A DNA stretch of 64,000 bases from Lasiosphaeria ovina (GCA_033439765.1 JAULSN010000004.1:1126001-1190000), one strand, 5' to 3'; positions 1 through 11,973 are shown, counted from the first letter of the stretch. Translations and numbers: made by a program. The notes: generated by a model from the sequence alone, not told the origin.

Positions 1-1310
1 TCACTTGGTGGTTTGATAGTCGAAGCGTCTCACGGTAACAGCTCACTAGGAGTGGGCATGTCTTGTCAACCGCCGTCAAGTCCAGCGTGGCTTCCTCGGC
101 GGTCCGGCTTGCGATACCCTCTACCTCCTTCCTGATTCGCTCGACCAGGTTCGGGCGTGACATGACGTGGTAGAAAAACCAAAAGAGTGCTGGGAACGTG
201 TTGACCATGACAGCGAATGGAAGCATGATCTCGGCGCGCCCAATATCGTCATCGCGAACTCCATAGCCTCGAAACTCGCGCGCGCGAACTTTCACGAAAC
301 CGGACGTTGACGAATCCTCGTCTTGCCGCGACGAGTAATACTTGATGAAGGCCTTTTGAAGAACCGCACGGGCGTAATATCCCTTCGCGGCGATGGTAGC
401 TGGAATGAAGCCAAGCACCAGCTTCGGAATGTCGTTGGCAAAGTCGCTGATAATTCGTTGGGAAAGGTTCCGAGGTGTTAGTCAAATTCCTCGTCACGGA
501 ATGCAGGATATCGGGAGGAAAGGGTCATGGTCATAGAAAGCTTACAACAACAGCTGCTCCAGTGCTGGATCCTTGGAAAAGGGGTCCCCATGCCCAAACG
601 TTGCCCTTGACGTTGGCAATACCATCAGGCGCCTGATCCACATCCACAGATCCGGGACACTGGCTTCGTCAATTTGAGATAGATAGTCTCCAATGTCGGA
701 TAAAGCTGCAGCATTCATTTGTTGCAGGTAAGCCCCGGCCATGGCAGGTCCAGTCTTGAGCAATATATCGTCAACCATTGCGCAGTCTCCATTTGATCCT
801 CGAATAATATCCATTGTCTCTTTCCCGACCCCTGTTAGTGGCGGTGTGCTCGACACGAGTAGTGGTGTGGTTGATAGGTTCTTGTTTCGCAATCCGGTTG
901 TGATCATGGTCGGGTCCCAAACGGCGTACATCTTGCCTGTGAGCATCGGGAGCGTGACGGCGGACTGGCGACTACGTCGGCTGGGTAATGTTAGAAAGGC
1001 AAAGGTGACGCCCAATGGCCTTCCATCATGACTCTCAACCCCACCGGCTCTCAGTGACTTACTAGAGAATGACGTGGTATTTAGCCTGGTGTCGAATAAG
1101 CCCAATGATATGTCCAATTAGAGGCAACGCGGGTTTCAACAAGGGCGGCTCTCTGGGGTCGAGACGTGGCGTTGAGATATAGCTGAGCAGAAAGAAGAGA
1201 ATGACGGCTGTCGCGACGATGTATCTATTTGTCGACGAAACCCACTCGTCTCCCACGGCAGGCAGAAGACTCCATGTCGACTCATCCGCCGATACTGGCT
1301 GTTGAACCAT
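1..1310 (-). CDS. Cytochrome P450, 5' part only (3' end beyond the window edge)
   Basis: The gene reads leftwards from the ATG at 1310 and leaves the window at position 1. Exons are 1310-1063, 980-546 and 446-<1; the two introns (82 and 99 nt) are GT-AG and keep the frame. About 376 residues are visible. Residues 30-46 form a hydrophobic ER anchor, followed by the proline-rich hinge PREPPLLKP. The middle shows TLPMLTGKMYAVWDP, and the last residues include the K-helix ExxR (ETLR near residue 368). The heme-binding cysteine loop lies outside the window. The style resembles the fungal P450 group annotated as prostacyclin-synthase or 7-alpha-hydroxylase-like (inference). A haem-thiolate monooxygenase on the ER is expected; the substrate is unknown. 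It is divergent from the GMC oxidoreductase, with about 1 kb between the two starts. Confidence 0.88.
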
Positions 1311-2341
1311 TGTAAGCTTGGTCGTCGGTATATTTCGTCACAATGAAAGCTTTTGCTTAGATGATGCAAGGTCCTGTGAGAAGGGGGTTCGGGTCAGCGG
1401 CGCCAGAATTGCAAACTGTTCGCAAGAAGTGGCACAAAGGTTGCATGGGAGTGCGAGGAGCATCCGAGTGCGCTGAAATCGAGAGAAAAACGATGGCCTT
1501 TATGTCGCTCAAGGATCGCGTATTGAAAGGATTTCTCCGCGTAAAATTACCCTAGTCGCGCTTTTTTACGTGCTGATTTGCATGCTCGGATTTCCTTGTC
1601 TTAGCGCCCCGTAGAAATTGCTCGGTGCCTAGTAAAGATACATGTTCCAGCCAGTGGCGTAGTAGCTGCTCGGACCGTTGAGACCGGAGCGCTTCGGAAC
1701 ACGGATACGCTGGGGATTCGACACCGATGTCACTCGGTACCGGCTGTTCAGAACAAGGATGCTCTTATCGCGACCCGTTCCGCGACAATGTGCGCACTGC
1801 ATTTTCCCCGGAATTCCTTTTCTATCCGTCACTCACTGATCTGACATAGCTCATGTCACCTTTTCCAAGTTCAGCGCCCCGCGCATGCGGGGTCCAATAG
1901 CCCGCATGTGGGTGGCCGTTTGGGGGGCGAGCTTGGAACCTCGAGGTCTCCACGTGTCAGCTTCAGGCAGTCGGCGAACAAGGATGTTGGGCGCTAGCCT
2001 GGGTCAAGATGCACTGTCTTGGTATTTTCCTGAAAACTGCCCCGGCCGTCTGGCGACCGTTGGAGCCAGGACTAGGTCTTCACCGCTTGTACGCGTATCA
2101 AGGGTCCCGGTCGTCTGGGTCGGCTATTGTCAAGCTTGCCTGGCTCATGCTCGGATGGTTGCACGCATGCTAGTCCGGCAAGGCAGGAGCCGTGACGAGG
2201 AAGGGAGAGAGGGAAGCTGATAAAGACTACCATCTAGCCGGCCACCACCTCCAAGACGCAATATCTGGCTGGCAGATCCGAGATCCAACACTGACAATTT
2301 TCCGTTCTAGCTCTATGTAACAACCCTACTCTGCAGCTGCC
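1311..2341. other. Intergenic region between divergent P450 and GMC oxidoreductase
   Basis: About 1 kb shared upstream region of two divergent oxidase genes. Open frames at 1629-1832 (-) and 1885-2220 (+) have no motif I recognise and I do not call them genes. No repeat or RNA gene was seen. Confidence 0.6.
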
Positions 2342-4557
2342 ATGTTCCTCCCGAGCACCCTCGTTGTGTCGCTCGCTGCACTTGCGATTGCTATTCCAGA
2401 GGCTGCCATCAAGAGGCAGATATCCCAACTTCGCGATCAATATGATTTTATTATTGCCGGTGGAGGCACCTCTGGTTTGACGGTGGCTGACCGCCTGACA
2501 AGAGCCTTTCCCAAGAGTAAGTGTCAAACTCAAAGTGAACCCTGCTTTTCGCACTCCAAGAGCTAACGCGCTGATTTTCTTTTCATTTCAGAAACAGTGC
2601 TGGTCGTCGAGTACGGTGTCATCGAATATGCTCCTGGCATCTTCGACCCGCCGCTGGCAGTTTGGGGTGGCGTTGGTACCTCTGCCAGCTACTTTGTCGT
2701 GCAGTCGCTCCCCGTGCCCGACATACAGAACAAGACTGCCTTTGTTCTCGCCGGCAAGGTTGTGGGAGGGAGCAGCGCCATCAACGGCATGTTCTTCGAC
2801 CGCCCGTCACGTCACGACTGGGACGCGTGGGCAGCTGCCGCCAGCCCGGAGTTCGACTCAAGCCAGGACAAGTGGAGCTGGGGTGACGTCTACCCCTTTT
2901 ACAAAAAGGTGAGGCCAAGTTTCACTTTCCCACTCACCAGCTGCAAGACTGATCAAGTGTACACATGACAAAGAGTGTTACCTTTACTCCCCCGCCAGCT
3001 GCAGCCGTCCAGAAGTACGGATATACATGGGACACATCCGTCTATGGCGGGTCTACTCTAATTCATTCCAGCTTTCCCCCTTTCCTATGGGCCGACCTGG
3101 TGCCCATCGCCCGTGGCTCCTGGGAGGATATAGGAGTACCCAAGCTCCAAGAGTGTGCTGGCGGCGACAAGGACGGACTCTGCTGGATACCCATCTCGCA
3201 GCATCCAGTTACGGCTCGTCGGTCCCACTCTGGGCTTGGCCACTATGCCGCCGTCAACACCACGCGGCCCAACTACGATCTGCTGGTCAAACACCAGGTT
3301 ACCCGCGTCGTGTATCCCAACGGTCCTGCATCCGGTCCTCCGCTGGTTGAAGTCTTGTCCCTGGACGACAACACCCTCGTAAACATTTCGGCCAGAGCGG
3401 AGGTCATCATTTCAGCGGGCTCCTTTCACACGCCAACAATCCTGCAGCGGAGCGGAATTGGGCCAGCGTCCTTCCTCAGAAAGACCGGCATCAATGTGGT
3501 TATCGATCTACCAGGTGTCGGCTCCAATTTCCACGATCATTCCGGCCCAGGTGTCTTTTGGAATTGTCTGTAGAATTATTGCCCCTGGTGCCGGGGCTGA
3601 ACTCGACTTGACTATAGTCACGCTAACGTCTGCGATGGTGCTTCCGTAGACACAAATCTTGGCAATCTCTCTCCGCTTCCATCGGACTTGTCGAACCCGG
3701 CCTTCCTCGCCGATGCCACGGCCGGATTCGACGAGACGCCGGCGCGCGGCCCTTACACGCTAGCAGGATCTAACAGCGCCGTCTTCGTCCCGCTTTCCAA
3801 CATCACGGCGGACTACCAGACAATTGTCAACCGCATTAATGCCATGGTTGCCGACGGGTCAGCCGCTTCGTATCTTCCGGCCGACTACCGGGACGAGCCA
3901 ACCATGGTCGCAGGCTACAAGAAGCAGCTCGAGGTCATTGCCAATCAGATATTCGCCAATCCCCATGCCCCTAGTATTGAGACGCCCTTTGCCACAGGAA
4001 ACTCGTTCCGGGCCATCAACCTCCATCCACTCAGCCGCGGGACCGTGCGTCTCAACATCAGCAGTCCTCTTCAAACACCCGTTGTCCACTACGGCACTGG
4101 ATCCAACCCAGTTGACTTTGACATCTACCTCGCCCACACAAAGTACATCCGCCGAATGATTGACACCGAGGCCATGCGGAAGTACGGGGCCTTTGAAGTG
4201 GGACCTGGGCCCGACGTTCAAACCGATGCGGCGCTCATCAACTTCATCAAGGATCAGATGACGTTCTCGTACATGCATCCGTGTTGCACCTCAGCCATGC
4301 TGCCTAAGCAGAAGGGCGGTGTTGTTGGTGCAGACCTCAAGGTCCATGGTGCAGCCGGTCTGAGAGTTGTGGATATGAGCATCCTCCCGTTCCTCCCGAG
4401 TTCGCATCTGAGCTCGACAGCATACGCTGTTGGAGAGAAGGTGAGCAGGCAATCCTCGAGAACGCTCCCAGCCCGCTTTCATCGCTAACAAACAAACCAG
4501 GCTGCAGACATTATCATCAAGCACTGGTACTCAAAGTGTGGAGCGCATGTGCCTTAA
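2342..4557 (+). CDS. Secreted GMC-family FAD oxidoreductase (aryl-alcohol oxidase/choline dehydrogenase-like)
   Basis: Exons are 2342-2516, 2592-2908, 2974-3565, 3650-4440 and 4501-4557, giving 643 residues, the usual length for the family. The N-terminus (MFLPSTLVVSLAALAIAIPEA) is a signal peptide. The FAD-binding Rossmann motif IIAGGGTSGLTVADRL follows near residue 37. The GMC signature region shows GKVVGGSSAINGMFFDRP, and IISAGSFHTPTILQRSGIG is the second GMC signature. The C-terminal FAD and active-site part has MHPCCTSAM, where the canonical HPVGT is HPCCT but the histidine is kept, and SHLSSTAYAVGEKAADII with the second catalytic histidine. The protein should oxidise an alcohol or sugar-like substrate outside the cell, making H2O2 or reducing an acceptor. 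It lies divergent to a P450; co-regulation is possible but not shown. The substrate cannot be read from sequence. Confidence 0.9.
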
Positions 4558-5836
4558 CTGCAATCACAGCCTGCACCCGATGAACGTTAGTAGTGGTGAT
4601 GGTGTCCTTTAATTGCTTTTCTGTGACTCAAATTGCTGGATTCGGATTGAATGTTCTCACGATAAATAACTAATAACTAATTACCATACCTAATTACCCC
4701 TATTCCATCTTGAGATATTAGCTATGGATATATCAGTCAGATCGATTATATGTTGGCTCAGTTAATTAGGTAGGTTTTGTTTCTTCGTAAATACCTAGGT
4801 AGTTTATGCTCCATTTGAAAGGAAACAATTACACTCGTCTCAACAAGCTGGTGATCGTTTTGTTTTGCTGCCAGTCACGCGCGAGTAGGGTGCATGGCGA
4901 GAAATGCTAACTCATGCAACCTTGGGGGAAACGAATCAGCGGTTTGAACGCTGCGCCCCAGCGGAGTTGGGTAACTCTGTGACCTTCCGATTTGGGAGTC
5001 GGTTCCATTTCTGCCGGGGGATGGATTACCACTAAAATGGCGGGATGCTTGTGATGGAATCGGGGGAATACGATGCTTGAAATGGACATGTCACTTTGTG
5101 GCTTCTTGCTGGTGGTAATCTCCACCCGGCCGGCGCGATTGTGGGGAACCGAAACTTTGGCTAACCCTTTTTCGCTCGGGGCTCTCTCAGCCTAGCGGGC
5201 GGCTGTCAGAGTCGCCCACCCCCAGACCTTTTCCCCGCCGTTGTCTCCAGGGAGTCAAGAATGTGCCGATACTTTGTGGATGCCGGGACGTAGGCCGCCC
5301 AATAGCCAAAGCACAATCCATTCCCGTTTATCGTGCCCAGTACGTGCTTCCTTCATAATCCAACCACAGTTTTGATGAAGCCTCCCAAAAATCGGTATGT
5401 CCGAAGTATACAAAGTAGGTGCCAAATCTGTACAGGTGCTTACTTTAGGGTGTTCTGCCCCTGGGCCGTACAAGGTTCGGTTGGCCGATAAGTGGCCGCG
5501 GTACTGGGGTCTGTCTCTCCGGTCCCTGAACCCTGCCCCCCTTGTTGTTCATCAGCCAGCATCCTGGATTATTGGCTCGCGGAAATCGTTCTCAGCTCGA
5601 AGGAGGAGAAGCAGGATCTGCGCAAAAGCCACAATCATTCCACCTTACCTGACCACTCTCCCTCGTATGTTCAGCATGGTCGAAGCCCACTTTGACCTGT
5701 CGTCGAAAGGGCGACAAGTCCAACAACATCGACGGTTTTCCCTCGGCCTCGACACCAAAAGCGCAGCCGAATCGACAGTCGAAAGAGTCTCCGCAGCACG
5801 GCTGCGACCTGGATCCATGTTCGGTCACGGCCCATT
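4558..5836. other. Intergenic, AT-rich, one TACCTAGGTA site
   Basis: An AT-rich stretch (4600-4860) follows the GMC gene and holds the palindrome TACCTAGGTA at 4792-4801. The rest is the upstream region of the rhodopsin-like gene. Open frames here, such as 5397-5888 (+), overlap that start in another frame and show no domain. No gene called. Confidence 0.55.
4792..4801. repeat. TACCTAGGTA palindrome, copy 1
   Basis: Perfect 10-bp palindrome in AT-rich intergenic DNA downstream of the GMC oxidoreductase. One of six identical copies in the window, none in an exon. Confidence 0.9.
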
Positions 5837-7051
5837 ATGGACGCTAACAAGCTCCCGGCAAGCGACAATAAGGGCCCCACGCTCCTAGCGTCCGTGTTCG
5901 CACTCTACGCGATTGCCCTCATCGTCTACGTTGTGCGCGTGTGGTCCCGCTTGTCCCCCAAGTTTGCGCTTACTGCCGCGGACTACGCGATAACCGTGTC
6001 GCTAGTAAGCTTGCCTCCATCACTACATACGTGTACTTGGACTGGTCGTCGTTATCCGGGGACTGCTTCTTTAATCTTTATTTACTGACGGCCCTCCTTC
6101 TGTCTTTGCAGCTTGCCAAGTGCGCGTCCATCGGCCTCACGACGGCTGCGGTTCAGTATGGCTTTGGCCGACACGCCATTTACATTCCCCTCGCCGACCA
6201 GTCCATGATCGGGAAACTCACGTTTGCCACCTTCATCGTTAGCATTATTTCGTCGGGATTTGCGAGGATCTCCATCGCCTCCCTACTTCTGCAGGTGACG
6301 GCCAAGCGTTGGTGGAGAGTTGCCATTTGGGCGACCATCGTGCTGCAAGCCATCATAATGATCCTGTACTGCGTTGTTCAGCTTGCCCAGTGCCAGTCCG
6401 TCATCTCCAACAAGATCAACATCAAGCAGTCGCAGTGCCTCATGCCGTCCCATGTCTGGTCGTTTAGCTATGCGTACATCAGTGAGTGTCCCTCCCGGCG
6501 TGTCCGCGCCTGCAAGATTGCCTCGGTAGAGGTTACCTGCCTACCTGCCTAGCTGCCTAGCTGCCTACCTACCTAGGTATCTACTCAGTGTCACCGGCGC
6601 CATTGGTTCTAATTCTGCGTCGACAGGTCTTTCCATGTTCGGCGACATCGTGTGCGCTGTGATTCCCATCTTTCTCATCCGCAGCCTTACTCGCTCGCTC
6701 ATCGAAAAGGTTCTCACGTCGATCCTTCTGGCGTCGTGCCTCCTGGCCAGCGGCATCGCCATCGCCAAGCTCTACTTCATGATAACCTTCGACTTTTCCT
6801 CACCCGACGGCTTTTATCTAATGGTAGACGAGTTCTTTTGGTCTCGTATGGAGGAGTCGGTCATCATCATAGCCGCCTGCGCCCCTCTTCTCCGTGTTCC
6901 CATTGAGCGGCTTCTGGTGCGGTTGGGCATGCCTGGGTTCCAGATCCCAGCGAGAGACCTGAGCACGATCAGCGTCACGCCCACGATCAAAGAGTCAGCG
7001 TCGGGGTCGGGGTCAGACAGCCGGCGTTCTGAGAGGGAGTATGCTGTGTGA
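5837..7051 (+). CDS. Fungal rhodopsin-like (Rhodopsin_fung) integral membrane protein
   Basis: Exons are 5837-6004, 6112-6481 and 6627-7051, giving 320 residues. The first exon starts with a helix (LLASVFALYAIALIVYVVRV) and later exons add about six more membrane spans, including LTFATFIVSIISSGFARISI, VAIWATIVLQAIIMILYCVV and LTSILLASCLLASGIAIAKL, so about seven in total. The ending SVTPTIKES...SRRSEREYAV is a polar cytoplasmic tail. This matches the fungal rhodopsin-domain family, common in multicopy in Pezizomycotina and mostly of unknown function; no retinal-binding lysine is claimed. A WRxRxxF-type or CFEM domain is not visible. Intron 2 (6482-6626) contains a run of CCTR-type tetramers ending in TACCTAGGTA. 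The start has no competing upstream ATG in frame. Confidence 0.8.
6536..6580. repeat. CCTR tetramer run ending in TACCTAGGTA (copy 2), inside an intron
   Basis: Within intron 2 of the rhodopsin-like gene, a low-complexity run of CCTA/CCTG tetramers (TGCCTAGCTGCCTAGC and similar) ends at the perfect palindrome TACCTAGGTA at 6570-6579. Confidence 0.85.
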
Positions 7052-7601
7052 TGTGGAGTTGGGATGCTGTTGGTCTTGGGTATCTTTTATATATTGGGGG
7101 ACCTCCATGTCTTGTTCTTGGGTCCACGGCGTTTGCTGCATTTGCATTTATTACATGGGAAAGGCGTGGTATCCCCCGGCTCTAGTCTCCATACATAGCT
7201 ACGCCAATTTCTTCGTCTTTTTCTTTTCGTTTTTGCTTTAATACGCCAGTGTCACTGGCATGCATCCAAGAGTTGCAGCTGCCAACATATCAGCCTTGCC
7301 AATTTGCATCTTGGTGGTAACATCGATTGAGATGCAGTCCGTAAATCTTTACTGCCTACTTCGGCTTAGCTGGGATGGGGAACAATGACCCTCTAACCCA
7401 AAACTGCATCTTGCCGAAACGACATCAAGCGCGCTGAGCCACTCTCTGAGGCTGTGCGACAGACAGTGCACCCCGCGACTCCAAATTCGTCTCGCACCGC
7501 CTGACATGTGTCTGTTTCCTTACCTTACCTACCTTCCTTGGTAATAGCATGTCACAAAGTACAGCCGTCATCGTTTGCGACGTCTTCTCGTCCACGCCAG
7601 C
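7052..7601. other. Intergenic, no feature seen
   Basis: Spacer between the rhodopsin-like gene and the next membrane protein gene. A short pyrimidine-rich stretch (TTACCTTACCTACC) near 7519-7535 lies upstream of the next start. Nothing else was recognised. Confidence 0.5.
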
Positions 7602-9230
7602 ATGAACGGCACCGATGGCGGCACCAGCACCGATGGCGGCAGCGCCGGCAACCCCTGTCCTGACAGCAGCGACAGTGACACGGTTTCGCGCGGGGCCATT
7701 TTTGGCCTGTTTCTGACGCTTGGCTTCTGTCTCGTCTCGCAGCCCTATGGCAGCTTGGTGTTCCGGAGCCGGTTTGGCGTCTTTTGGCGCCTCAACCCAT
7801 TGTCTTGCTCACTCGAGGCTGCCACCATCGTTGTTGACCTCTTGGTCGCCGCGGCCAGCTCTCTGCGGAAGCAACGACGGCCTGGCTCTAGCCTGGAATC
7901 CGCGCCCTTTCATGTACCCTGGCGACAAGTTGCCAAGGAGTTGTGGGCCGACTTGCACGCAACATCGGCCGCTTTGCTTTTGGTGCGCGCCAACGCCGAC
8001 GGCCATCGTGACGAAAGCCCACTAGCACTTCTTCTAGAAGCTACGGCCCATGACCAGTCGACCGGCCTCTCTACAGCACGATCTGCCGTCCATTATGAGC
8101 CGCCGACGCCATCGTCACCGCCACCGCCAGGCTCGCTGCCGTCCACCGACAGCGGCGCGACGACGAATATCAACAGCGCCGTCGTTCCCCCGAGGCAAGA
8201 CCACCCTGTCGCCGTTTCCACGGGAACCTCTTCAGGTCACGGTCCCAGCGTGGCGCGGCGAAGTACAGCCCAGCTAGAGCAAGGTCCAGAGCCGCCTGCC
8301 CCAAGTGAGAGCCAGTCGCAGCAGACAAGCGGGGCTAGACTTGAGGCCTTTCGCACAGCCCTGGGCGCCAATGCTTTCACCCACCGCGAACTCCCAGTCC
8401 ATATAGTCACCTTCCTCTCGGCCGCCGGCGCCGCTGTCAAACTCTGTGCCAACACCATACCCTTAGCCGCCAGGATTGCCGGCATCTTTATGCTTGCGTC
8501 GTGGCTTTCTCTGCAGGCACTGTTGGTCGTCTTCCATGCAACCCACATTGGCGACGAGCAGATGGCCCGTATTGTCCGCTCCACCAGAGATTTGCTCGAC
8601 GCCCGTGCCTGGAGCCGGAGAAGATCGTTTCGGGCTCTTTTGCCTCTCTTTCTCACGATCCCGCCCCTTCTCTACCTCTCTATCCTTGTGGCCGTCGGCC
8701 GAACAAACCGCGACCAGAATTGGAATTTTGTAGATGTTGTTCTGGATGCTCCCACGAGCGTCGTGTTGGTTTTAGCTCCGGTTGTTTTTCTTTCCACAGC
8801 TTATCAGAGATTCGAGGATGCCCCGTCGTGGACCAAAGCACCGGGGTTCCATATAACGCTGCTATCTGTCCTCGACGCTACGGTTCGTATTGTTCTTTTC
8901 TTTTGCAGCCTTCTTTTCTTTTCTTGCTACTGGATGATTCGGTTTGACCCGAATCCTGAGAGCCCCATTGTTGCTTCAAATTCCCCACCAGAGTTCCTTA
9001 TCACGGTTGGGTATTATTTCTATGTCGTCATCATTGTCCCGGCCCTCCTTTTTGCTTGCAGCGGCTTATTAGTTGCACGCATGCCGCCTCGAGACCGCGA
9101 TGATGCCGTTTTTGTCTTTGTCGTTCAAGTCCTGGATCTTGTCGTTACAACAGTCGTATTTAGTGCATTTTTGGCGGGCTATGAAGAAGAAGGAACTTAC
9201 CAGCCAGAGTGGGTCTCTTGGTTTGGCTAG
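7602..9230 (+). CDS. Multi-pass membrane protein of unknown function
   Basis: Single-exon frame of 542 residues from the ATG at 7602 (CAGCATGAACGG); an in-frame start at 7575 would add nine residues. The N-terminus is Gly/Ser/Asp-rich (TDGGTSTDGG). One hydrophobic span follows near residues 32-54, then a long low-complexity, Pro/Ser/Thr-rich soluble loop (about residues 130-250). Six to seven further spans fill the C-terminal half: IAGIFMLASWLSLQALLVVF, LLPLFLTIPPLLYLSILVAV, SVVLVLAPVVFLSTAY, LFFCSLLFFSCYWMI, YYFYVVIIVPALLFACSGLL and VLDLVVTTVVFSAFLAGY. I do not recognise the family. The layout (one span, long loop, then a helical bundle) resembles fungal orphan membrane proteins. No transport signature is visible. 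Confidence 0.75.
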   Translation: MNGTDGGTSTDGGSAGNPCPDSSDSDTVSRGAIFGLFLTLGFCLVSQPYGSLVFRSRFGVFWRLNPLSCSLEAATIVVDLLVAAASSLRKQRRPGSSLESAPFHVPWRQVAKELWADLHATSAALLLVRANADGHRDESPLALLLEATAHDQSTGLSTARSAVHYEPPTPSSPPPPGSLPSTDSGATTNINSAVVPPRQDHPVAVSTGTSSGHGPSVARRSTAQLEQGPEPPAPSESQSQQTSGARLEAFRTALGANAFTHRELPVHIVTFLSAAGAAVKLCANTIPLAARIAGIFMLASWLSLQALLVVFHATHIGDEQMARIVRSTRDLLDARAWSRRRSFRALLPLFLTIPPLLYLSILVAVGRTNRDQNWNFVDVVLDAPTSVVLVLAPVVFLSTAYQRFEDAPSWTKAPGFHITLLSVLDATVRIVLFFCSLLFFSCYWMIRFDPNPESPIVASNSPPEFLITVGYYFYVVIIVPALLFACSGLLVARMPPRDRDDAVFVFVVQVLDLVVTTVVFSAFLAGYEEEGTYQPEWVSWFG

Positions 9231-9892
9231 ACTGGATCGAGGACTCGAGAGGATGGTTGCCGGCATCATTGCTCCTAGCTAGTAGGCAGGCTGCCCTGGA
9301 AATCCGAACAGACGAATGAAAATCCACTTTGAGCTCCGAAGCTAGCAAACCGCGGTGAGCGAAGCCTCGGTTTAACGTCGCGGTCCATCTCGCAAGGCTT
9401 TTTTTTTTTTTTTTTTTTTTTTTTCATTTTGACGCCCCGCTTAATTATCGCGTGGGCTGCGTGGCTGAGGCATTACGTTACCTTCGTCCCGTCGTCGCCA
9501 AGCCGCAGCAGATAGATCCACCGTCTATTCTAGTGCGGGAATATGACCCTTGATCTTCAAGCCACGGCGCCTCGTACGGCTCTTGTAAACACTTTATAAT
9601 CATTTTTTTGGACTTTTCAGGGGCAATGATGTTAATCTGGTCCACCGGCTGGGTTGCGAGGGGCCACGATGGATCAAACGACACGCGTCGCCTATTCTTT
9701 TACAGCCTAGTTCCCCACGGGCCATTGGCTTCGCCCTGCTTACTCAATGGCAATTGATTAATTACCGAGCCAATATATATTCTCGTCTGCCTTTCTCCAA
9801 ATCTACGGAGTTCTCTACCAAACTACGAAGCAGACGACTCCAAGGAGAGCCACTTCTTGATCAAGCCAGCAATCCATTACTTCACCAACACA
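9231..9892. other. Intergenic with 26-nt poly-T and a CCAAT/TATATAT promoter-like motif
   Basis: Contains a run of 26 T at 9399-9424. GCCAATATATATTC at 9769-9782 combines a CCAAT-like and a TATA-like motif about 110-120 bp upstream of the serine hydrolase start. No gene seen. Confidence 0.6.
9399..9424. repeat. Homopolymer T tract (26 nt)
   Basis: Uninterrupted run of 26 T in the spacer between the membrane protein and the serine hydrolase genes. The exact length may be affected by sequencing error. Confidence 0.85.
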
Positions 9893-11823
9893 ATGCTATC
9901 CCATTTCACCCCGGCTCTGGCCACATGGGCAGCATTTGCGTTCTTTCTAGTGAATGGGAAGCCTTGTCCGCCTTTGGGTCCCGTTCTACCAACTACACAG
10001 CAGCCAAGCAGAGACACGACAGTGGCAGATGCAGTAAAAGCATTGAAGGACCGGTTCGCGTTGATCACCGCCGGCTTCGAAGGCTCGGCGGTCTCGATCG
10101 GTGTAAAATCCATTCACGAGAATAACCCGTTGGTTGACTTGCACTTCACACCGGACAAGAAACTTCAAAGAGGGTCACAGACTGTCACCGCCAACACGGT
10201 GTATCGCATTGGCAGCGCAACCAAGTTATTCACGGTACTCGCCGTCCTCCAGCAGGAAAATATTAACCTGGAAGACCCTGTCACCAAATATCTCCCATCT
10301 TTGCTCGCAAATCAGCCGAGGGGAAGCGATATCGAATCGGTGAAATGGAACGAGGTCACAGTGGGGGCTCTCGCCTCTCATGTTGCCGGGATAGGAAGAG
10401 ACAGTGAGAAGGCTTTGACCCTCGCGGATGCTATTACTAGTGCTGACTGTCTTATCCAAGTGGCCTTTGATATTGCCATATTTCCAGGGCCCTGGGATAA
10501 CATGGGCCTCCCCCCCATCAAGTCTAACTCGGGTCCAAAGTGCTCGGGTCTTGGAGGAACAAAACCCTGCAACGCAGGAGGTCAGTGGCTCCCGCCAATC
10601 CCGTCTCCACAGCACAAAACGTTCTGGGCAAGTGTTAACGCGCCACAGATCTACTGAGTCAGTTTATCAAGCGCCATCCTCAATACGCGCCATTCAGCGC
10701 TCCGCTCTACTCAAATGTCGGCACCTCTCTCCTTGGACTGGTGGTCGAGGCCGCCAGTAACAAGACACTGGATCAACTGATGCACGAAAACATTCTGGGG
10801 CCCCTGGGCATGTCCAATACTACGCTAATCCAGGGACCCTCATCCGACCAATGGGCCTTTATTCCTGTCAACGAGTCAACTTGGGGCCTGAGCTTGGGTG
10901 TTTTTGATTCGTAAGTTTCCCCTAAATATTCATCTCTGCCGAAAAGCAGCCACTAGCGAGCCCCTCGGCTGACACTGCCAAACACCTGCAGGGCCGGCGG
11001 CATGTACTCCAATACCGCGGACATGTTGAAATTTGGCACTGCACTCTTGAAGTATGACTTGTTGGGTGAAGCCAAGACAAGGAAGTGGCTAAAGCCCCAG
11101 GTGTTCACCTCCTCGGCGGGCCAATTCCTCGGCGCGCCGTGGGAGATTGAACGATCAGATCGATTGACGTCGGACGGACGGCTCGTCGACATCTACACCA
11201 AGGCTGGTGATTTGGGCCTATACCACTCCATGTTCGCCCTGGTGCCCGACTATGATCTGGTAATAAGCGTCATGACAGCCGGGCCCGAAGCATCGGCCGC
11301 TTTCTTCTTCAGCGCCAACATTGTATCGCAGGTCCTGAAGGCCATCGTGCCCGCTGTCGACCAGGCCAGCAGGAATGTGGCAAAGGCAAACTTTGTCGGC
11401 ACTTACTCGGACCCCAGTACGAATTCGACCCTGGTCCTCAACATGGACGGAGGCCCGGGTCTAGTCTTGGCAAACTGGACTATCCGAGGCTTCGACGTGC
11501 TGGCTAATTTTCTCAAGTATAGCGTCACGCCTTCGCTAAAGGTTATACCAGGTCTCGCTCGACTATATCCGTCCGGCTTGCATGCTACCAACCAGACAGG
11601 TTGGCGCATGGTTTTTGATCAAGCATCTGAGTCTGAGAGGCAGAAGTTCGATGCTGAAGTAGTGATGCAAGACGGAAGCTGTGTAAATTGGGGGACAATG
11701 GATCGTTTTAACTACGACTTTGTTGGCTTGGAAGAGTTTATCTTCAACCTTGACCTGAACGGCGTGGCGGCCAGCATCAATCCAAGAGCGTTTGACGTGA
11801 CGCTTCAGAGGGTGTCTAATTAG
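9893..11823 (+). CDS. Secreted beta-lactamase-fold serine hydrolase (class C / penicillin-binding-protein-like)
   Basis: Exons are 9893-10580, 10649-10910 and 10992-11823, giving 593 residues. I chose the ATG at 9893 (CACAATG context) because it begins a signal peptide (MLSHFTPALATWAAFAFFLV); an earlier ATG at 9857 would bury it. The active-site SxxK is GSATKLFTVL near residue 106. The second motif YxN is LYSNVG. A KTG-like box may be KAGDLGLYHS. The C-terminal 170 residues form a further domain, as in fungal members where it resembles a lipocalin-like tail. The family comprises secreted esterases, D-aminopeptidases and lactone or amide hydrolases; in fungi several act beside secondary-metabolite pathways. 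The substrate is unknown. It converges on the amidohydrolase with only 150 bp between the two stops. Confidence 0.87.
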
Positions 11824-11973
11824 AACTTTGCCAAGCACTAACATGCCGGTCCATTAGGAGCACCCACGTACAAAAGCACTCTTTGCGGCGCAGAATATCT
11901 GAAAATGACCTTCAATAAACATCTTGTACATGTTAGGTCGAGCCACACTGTCTACGTTGCGGGTCCTAGACTC

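Noticed and set aside
1022..1062. A 31-nt first intron in the left-edge P450
   Set aside because: An 82-nt intron (1062-981) with a CTAAC branch gives a better junction (VILYRRSRQSAVTLP) and normal intron size.
1629..1832. Small minus-strand frame ending NGPSSYYATGWNMYLY
   Set aside because: It has a protein-like end but no upstream exon, no recognised motif and no splice support. It may be a relic.
5397..5888. 163-codon frame before the rhodopsin-like gene
   Set aside because: It overlaps the true start in another frame, and the residues show no domain or membrane pattern.
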